Assembly: GCA_958366945.1 (NCBI GenBank)
Contig: CATXCY010000059.1
Coordinates: forward strand, 1 to 9,412
Direction: 5' to 3'
Length of the DNA stretch: 9,412 bases
Source of the DNA: Bruticola sp004554425
GTDB taxonomy: Bacteria > Vulcanimicrobiota > Xenobia > Xenobiales > Xenobiaceae
The position numbers and the translations under genes are program-made. The notes under the pieces are model-generated. The model ran no database searches. It was not told the origin of the DNA and saw only the letters and a list, made by a program, of their open reading frames with translations. This document shows, piece after piece, positions 7,191 through 9,412 of this stretch (position 1 is its first letter; every line of letters starts with the position of its first letter).

Positions 7191-7664
7191 TTACTCTTCC
7201 AAGGGCTCTTGCTGAGAAGCCTGAGCGGCAGCCTTTAATACTATTTCAACGGGGAAACCGCGGGAAGCCAAAAAGCGGCAAATAGCAGCGTAACTACGAC
7301 CACAGGCAGCCTTTTTGGCCGCTAACTCCAAAGCCGAAGCTAGCTCACTTTCTCCATCTTCCTGAATAGAGGCGCAAGCTAAACGGGCTACTTCGGCCTC
7401 TACACCACGCCGAAGTAATTCACCATAAATACGCCTACTGCCCCACCCCCCCATAGCTTTGGTCTTGACAAAACGCTCTGCATAACGTTCATCATCAAGA
7501 TATTTCCACCCCAAGCAGCGCTCCACAATACGCTGCGCCGTCTCGAGCGGACAACCTCGCGAAATCAGCTTTTGCTTAAGCTCTTGGCAAGAGTGATCTC
7601 GCAAAGAGAGCATATGCAAAGCCCGCTCGAGATAGGTACGTTCGTCAGCTTCAGGAGAGCTCAC
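7191..7664 (-). CDS. recX: Regulatory protein RecX
   Basis: RecX binds RecA filaments and modulates, usually inhibits, their growth and ATPase activity. The 157-residue product is near the length of short RecX proteins. It shows the tandem three-helix pattern of the family: ALHMLSLRDHSCQELKQKL (15-33) with the R...S..EL..KL signature, then KYLDDERYAERFV (54-66), then GSRRIYGELLRRGV (75-88), and a third repeat to the C-terminus. Position directly after recA supports the call. The start is a GTG at 7664, only 2 nt after the recA TAA. There is only a distant GAGG inside the recA 3' end, so translation probably depends on coupling to recA. This GTG gives a sensible family-like N-terminus. Confidence 0.93.
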   Translation of the reverse strand: MSSPEADERTYLERALHMLSLRDHSCQELKQKLISRGCPLETAQRIVERCLGWKYLDDERYAERFVKTKAMGGWGSRRIYGELLRRGVEAEVARLACASIQEDGESELASALELAAKKAACGRSYAAICRFLASRGFPVEIVLKAAAQASQQEPLEE

Positions 7665-7666
7665 GC

Positions 7667-8698
7667 TTACACTTTATCCTCGTCGGTAGAAGCTTCTTCT
7701 TCGACAGGAGCGCGATCGGCTAAGAGCTTTACTCTGATTTGATCGTCAATTTCATCAGCCAAATCGGGATTTTGCTCCAAATAAGCGCGGGCATTGTCGC
7801 GTCCTTGGCCTAAACGGATATCGCCGAAAGAGTAATAAGCGCCAGCTTTCTGGATAACGCCTTTCTCTGTACCGACATCGATTAAGCTACCTTCGCGAGA
7901 TATACCGCGACCAAACAAAATATCAAACTCGGCAGTTTTGAAAGGCGGAGCCAATTTGTTTTTAACGATCTTGACTTTGACCCTATGGCCGACATTTTCA
8001 GAGCCAGACTTAATGGCGTCGCCCTTGCGGACGTCCATACGTACAGAAGCATAGAACTTCATAGCCCTGCCGCCGGGAGTAGTCTCGGGATTGCCAAACA
8101 TAACACCGATTTTTTCGCGAATTTGGTTAATAAAGATAACCGCCGTGCGCGACTTGGAGATAACCGCCGTCAATTTACGCAAAGCCTGAGACATAAGGCG
8201 AGCTTGCAATCCCATATGAGAATCGCCCATATCACCTTCAATTTCGGCCTTGGGAACCATAGCGGCAATAGAGTCTACCACCACTACATCGACAGCATTG
8301 GATCTAACCAACATTTCGACGATCTCTAAGCCTTGCTCACCAGTATCGGGCTGGGATACATAGAGTTCATCGGTATTTACGCCCAAGTTGTGAGCATAAA
8401 CAGGATCCAAAGCGTGTTCAACGTCGATAAAAGCAGCCACACCGCCCATGCGTTGAGCCTCAGCAATGATTTGCAAAGCCAAGGTAGTTTTTCCTGACGA
8501 TTCCGGGCCGTAGATCTCACAAACACGACCGCGAGGAACGCCACCAATACCCAAAGCCAAATCTAAGGACATGGCACCAGTAGGAATAACCGGCACTTCG
8601 AAACGGCTGGCCGCTTCGCCCAATTTCATAATTGAGCCCTTACCAAAGGCTTTTTCAATCTGCCCTACAGCAGCATCTAAAGCTTTTAATTTATCCAT
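7667..8698 (-). CDS. recA: Recombinase RecA
   Basis: RecA forms ATP-dependent filaments on single-stranded DNA, drives homologous strand exchange, and stimulates cleavage of LexA-type repressors where present. The 343-residue protein is full length. It has the Walker A motif GPESSGKTT (64-72), catalytic Glu94 in IDVEHALDP, Walker B VVVVDS with D142, and the loop 1 region EIEGDMGDSHMG (152-163). The loop 2 region about 192-213 begins with Q192 in NQIR and contains MFGNPETTPGG. The C-terminal tail is acidic, as usual. The ATG at 8698 has GGAGG 9 nt upstream. It is the first gene of a recA-recX unit that ends at the terminator near 7118-7162. No canonical LexA box is visible in the 96 nt upstream. 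Confidence 0.99.
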   Translation of the reverse strand: MDKLKALDAAVGQIEKAFGKGSIMKLGEAASRFEVPVIPTGAMSLDLALGIGGVPRGRVCEIYGPESSGKTTLALQIIAEAQRMGGVAAFIDVEHALDPVYAHNLGVNTDELYVSQPDTGEQGLEIVEMLVRSNAVDVVVVDSIAAMVPKAEIEGDMGDSHMGLQARLMSQALRKLTAVISKSRTAVIFINQIREKIGVMFGNPETTPGGRAMKFYASVRMDVRKGDAIKSGSENVGHRVKVKIVKNKLAPPFKTAEFDILFGRGISREGSLIDVGTEKGVIQKAGAYYSFGDIRLGQGRDNARAYLEQNPDLADEIDDQIRVKLLADRAPVEEEASTDEDKV

Positions 8699-8725
8699 AT
8701 AAAGACCCCTCCGTATATTTTTTTT

Positions 8726-8750
8726 GATAATCCCCCCAATTTTAATTATC
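8726..8750. promoter_or_regulatory. Inverted repeat over the recA start-site region
   Basis: GATAAT at 8726-8731 is the inverse of ATTATC at 8745-8750, separated by 13 nt that include a run of six C's (six G's in the recA sense). It overlaps the proposed -10 element and the likely start of transcription, a usual place for a repressor operator. The 6-bp arms are AT-rich and could arise by chance. Confidence 0.3.
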
Positions 8751-8766
8751 CCAAAAAGCGGAACAA
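8739..8766 (-). promoter_or_regulatory. Probable recA promoter
   Basis: On the minus strand TTGTTC (8761-8766) and TAAAAT (8739-8744) form -35 and -10 like elements with a 16-nt spacer. The -10 matches the sigma-70 consensus at five of six positions and the -35 at its first three. This places the start of transcription roughly 30-35 nt before the recA ATG. The call rests on sequence match only. Confidence 0.4.
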
Positions 8767-8794
8767 CTAAAAAACCAGAGAGAAGTCCTATTGA

Positions 8795-9166
8795 CTAGAA
8801 GCGCTCTTTGTAAACGAGCATAATATCAGCTAAATCATCGGCAATTTCGTTAAGAACAATACTATTCATACGAGGATTGACCATGATAGGATCGCTGTCA
8901 GGTTGCTCGCGCTCTAAGAAAATCGGAGCTCCGTTAGGTAAATTATCGTATTTCTCCTGACAGTTTAAGATACCGACGGCTAATTTATAAACTAAGCAGT
9001 AATCTACATAAGGATTCTGGGGGAAATCACGTCCCCAAGCATCTATTACCTGAGCAGTAAGATCGCGCACCGTAATGGGAGCTTCCTGCTTTTTAAGGAT
9101 GTGACGTATTACTGCAATAACCGGCGTGTGTTCGGTTATCTGTCTGAGTCCACTCGATAAAGTCAC
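8795..9166 (-). CDS. Small conserved-looking protein of unknown function, possible winged-helix fold
   Basis: I do not recognise this 123-residue soluble protein; it has no signal peptide or membrane segment. Residues 14-27 form a predicted amphipathic helix. Then APITVRDLTAQVIDAW (29-44) and a third helix around 52-70 are followed by a possible wing (75-85), an arrangement loosely like the HARE-HTH or RpoE-delta type of winged helix. The C-terminal third (about 103-121) is an acidic amphipathic helix. A DNA- or RNA-polymerase-associated role is inference only. The start is a GTG at 9166 with GGAGG (9178-9182) 11 nt upstream. It lies between a tRNA-Asp gene and recA and is not overlapped by either. 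No clear terminator separates it from recA, although recA has its own probable promoter. Confidence 0.75.
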   Translation of the reverse strand: MTLSSGLRQITEHTPVIAVIRHILKKQEAPITVRDLTAQVIDAWGRDFPQNPYVDYCLVYKLAVGILNCQEKYDNLPNGAPIFLEREQPDSDPIMVNPRMNSIVLNEIADDLADIMLVYKERF

Positions 9167-9183
9167 TTTTAAACATTCCTCCG

Positions 9184-9208
9184 ATTAGTTACTAATTTTA
9201 TCAATTAG
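9184..9208. promoter_or_regulatory. Two overlapping inverted repeats before the 123-residue protein gene
   Basis: A 13-nt palindrome with a single central base lies at 9184-9196 (arms ATTAGT and ACTAAT). A second inverted repeat lies at 9192-9208 (arms CTAATT and AATTAG, 5-nt spacer). They share bases 9192-9196, so in RNA the two stems could not form together. The first abuts the ribosome-binding site GGAGG at 9178-9182. They may be an operator or a simple leader switch, but the arms are AT-rich and short. Confidence 0.3.
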
Positions 9209-9237
9209 CAAAAACAACCCTTTCCCCTTCTTTGCTC

Positions 9238-9274
9238 AAAAAGAGGCTTCCTGCTTCAGAGGATAATTAACCTC
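9238..9274 (-). terminator. Possible terminator or attenuator upstream of the 123-residue protein gene
   Basis: On the minus strand an outer 6-bp stem (9269-9274 with 9243-9248, one G-T pair) encloses an inner 4-bp stem (9260-9263 with 9249-9252) with a 5-nt bulge. A run of five T's (9238-9242) follows. It lies after the stronger tRNA terminator and 72 nt before the next gene, so it could be a second terminator or a leader attenuator. The bulge makes it weaker than the other terminators in this window. Confidence 0.4.
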
Positions 9275-9305
9275 AAGTGCTATATTCGAAAAGATACAAA
9301 AAAGC

Positions 9306-9339
9306 AAAAAAAAAAACGCCCGGCACGAATGCTAAGCGT
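9306..9339 (-). terminator. Intrinsic terminator of the tRNA-Asp transcript
   Basis: On the minus strand ACGC pairs with GCGT, extended by two T-G pairs, one A-C mismatch and a GCA/TGC stem closing a TTCG tetraloop (9316-9339). The stem runs directly into a stretch of about eleven T's (9306-9316). It lies 19 nt after the tRNA CCA end. Confidence 0.8.
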
Positions 9340-9358
9340 CTTTATTCGCATATATACT

Positions 9359-9412
9359 TGGCGGGAGAGACGGGATTCGAACCCGCGACCTCCGGCGTGA
9401 CAGGCCAGCGCC
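9359..9412 (-). tRNA. tRNA-Asp(GTC), 3' part, cut by the window edge
   Basis: Read on the minus strand, the last 54 nt form the 3' two-thirds of a tRNA. The anticodon loop CTGTCAC (9397-9403) has anticodon GTC (9399-9401), and its 5-bp stem is intact with one T-G pair. The T arm has GCGGG and CCCGT around TTCGAAT (9370-9386), and the 3' acceptor strand CTCTCCC (9363-9369) is followed by discriminator G and an encoded CCA (9359-9361). The sequence closely resembles bacterial tRNA-Asp. The D arm and 5' acceptor strand lie beyond base 9412; the 5' strand is expected to read GGGAGAG. Confidence 0.95.

Noticed and set aside
8767..8794. Terminator-like stretch with TTTTTT after the 123-residue gene
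   Set aside because: The only stem before the T-run is 4 bp with a G-T pair and a long loop, so it is not a convincing terminator.
9093..9176. 27-codon reading frame from an ATG at 9176, possible leader peptide overlapping the 123-residue gene
   Set aside because: Its ATG is only 1 nt from GGAGG, too close for normal initiation, and most of it lies out of frame inside the longer, better supported gene that starts at the GTG at 9166.

Overview
All recognisable protein genes in this window lie on the minus strand, so transcription runs from the right edge towards position 1. The organism is a bacterium of moderate G+C with ATG and GTG starts. recA and recX sit just upstream of rny (ribonuclease Y). 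That linkage is best known from Firmicutes and some other lineages that use RNase Y, but most of the remaining genes are generic or unfamiliar, so I do not assign a phylum. Several proteins carry export or lipoprotein signals, and the sequence does not settle whether the cell is monoderm or diderm.

Right part (about 7118-9412), information processing. A tRNA-Asp(GTC) gene runs off the right edge, encodes its own CCA and is followed by a terminator. Next is a 123-residue protein I do not recognise; its N-terminal half looks weakly like a winged helix, and small inverted repeats lie just upstream of it. Then comes recA with a probable promoter, and recX starting 2 nt after the recA stop. A clear intrinsic terminator closes the recA-recX unit.

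Middle (about 5371-7117): rny, encoding a membrane-anchored RNase Y of about 530 residues with the canonical coiled coil, KH and HD domains. It has its own leader containing a compact hairpin. I see no convincing terminator after it.

Left part (about 136-5254), a compact five-gene run ending in a strong terminator. It encodes an exported TPR protein, a family-1 sugar-type ABC substrate-binding protein (3 nt gap), a MazG/dCTPase-like nucleotide pyrophosphohydrolase (8 nt overlap), a lipoprotein of unknown function with an acidic linker and a Q/N-rich tail, and one MalF/UgpA-type permease. The layout looks like a carbohydrate ABC importer, but it lacks the second permease and the ATPase and is interrupted by a housekeeping enzyme and an unknown lipoprotein. 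This is the most unusual part of the window.

Left edge (about 84-123): a two-tier hairpin typical of the right end of IS200/IS605 (TnpB-type) elements, oriented as if the element lies to the left of base 1. I saw no CRISPR array, no intact transposase and no convincing new multi-gene system. The permease-lipoprotein-MazG-SBP-TPR cluster and the unknown tRNA-proximal gene are the best candidates for something undescribed.
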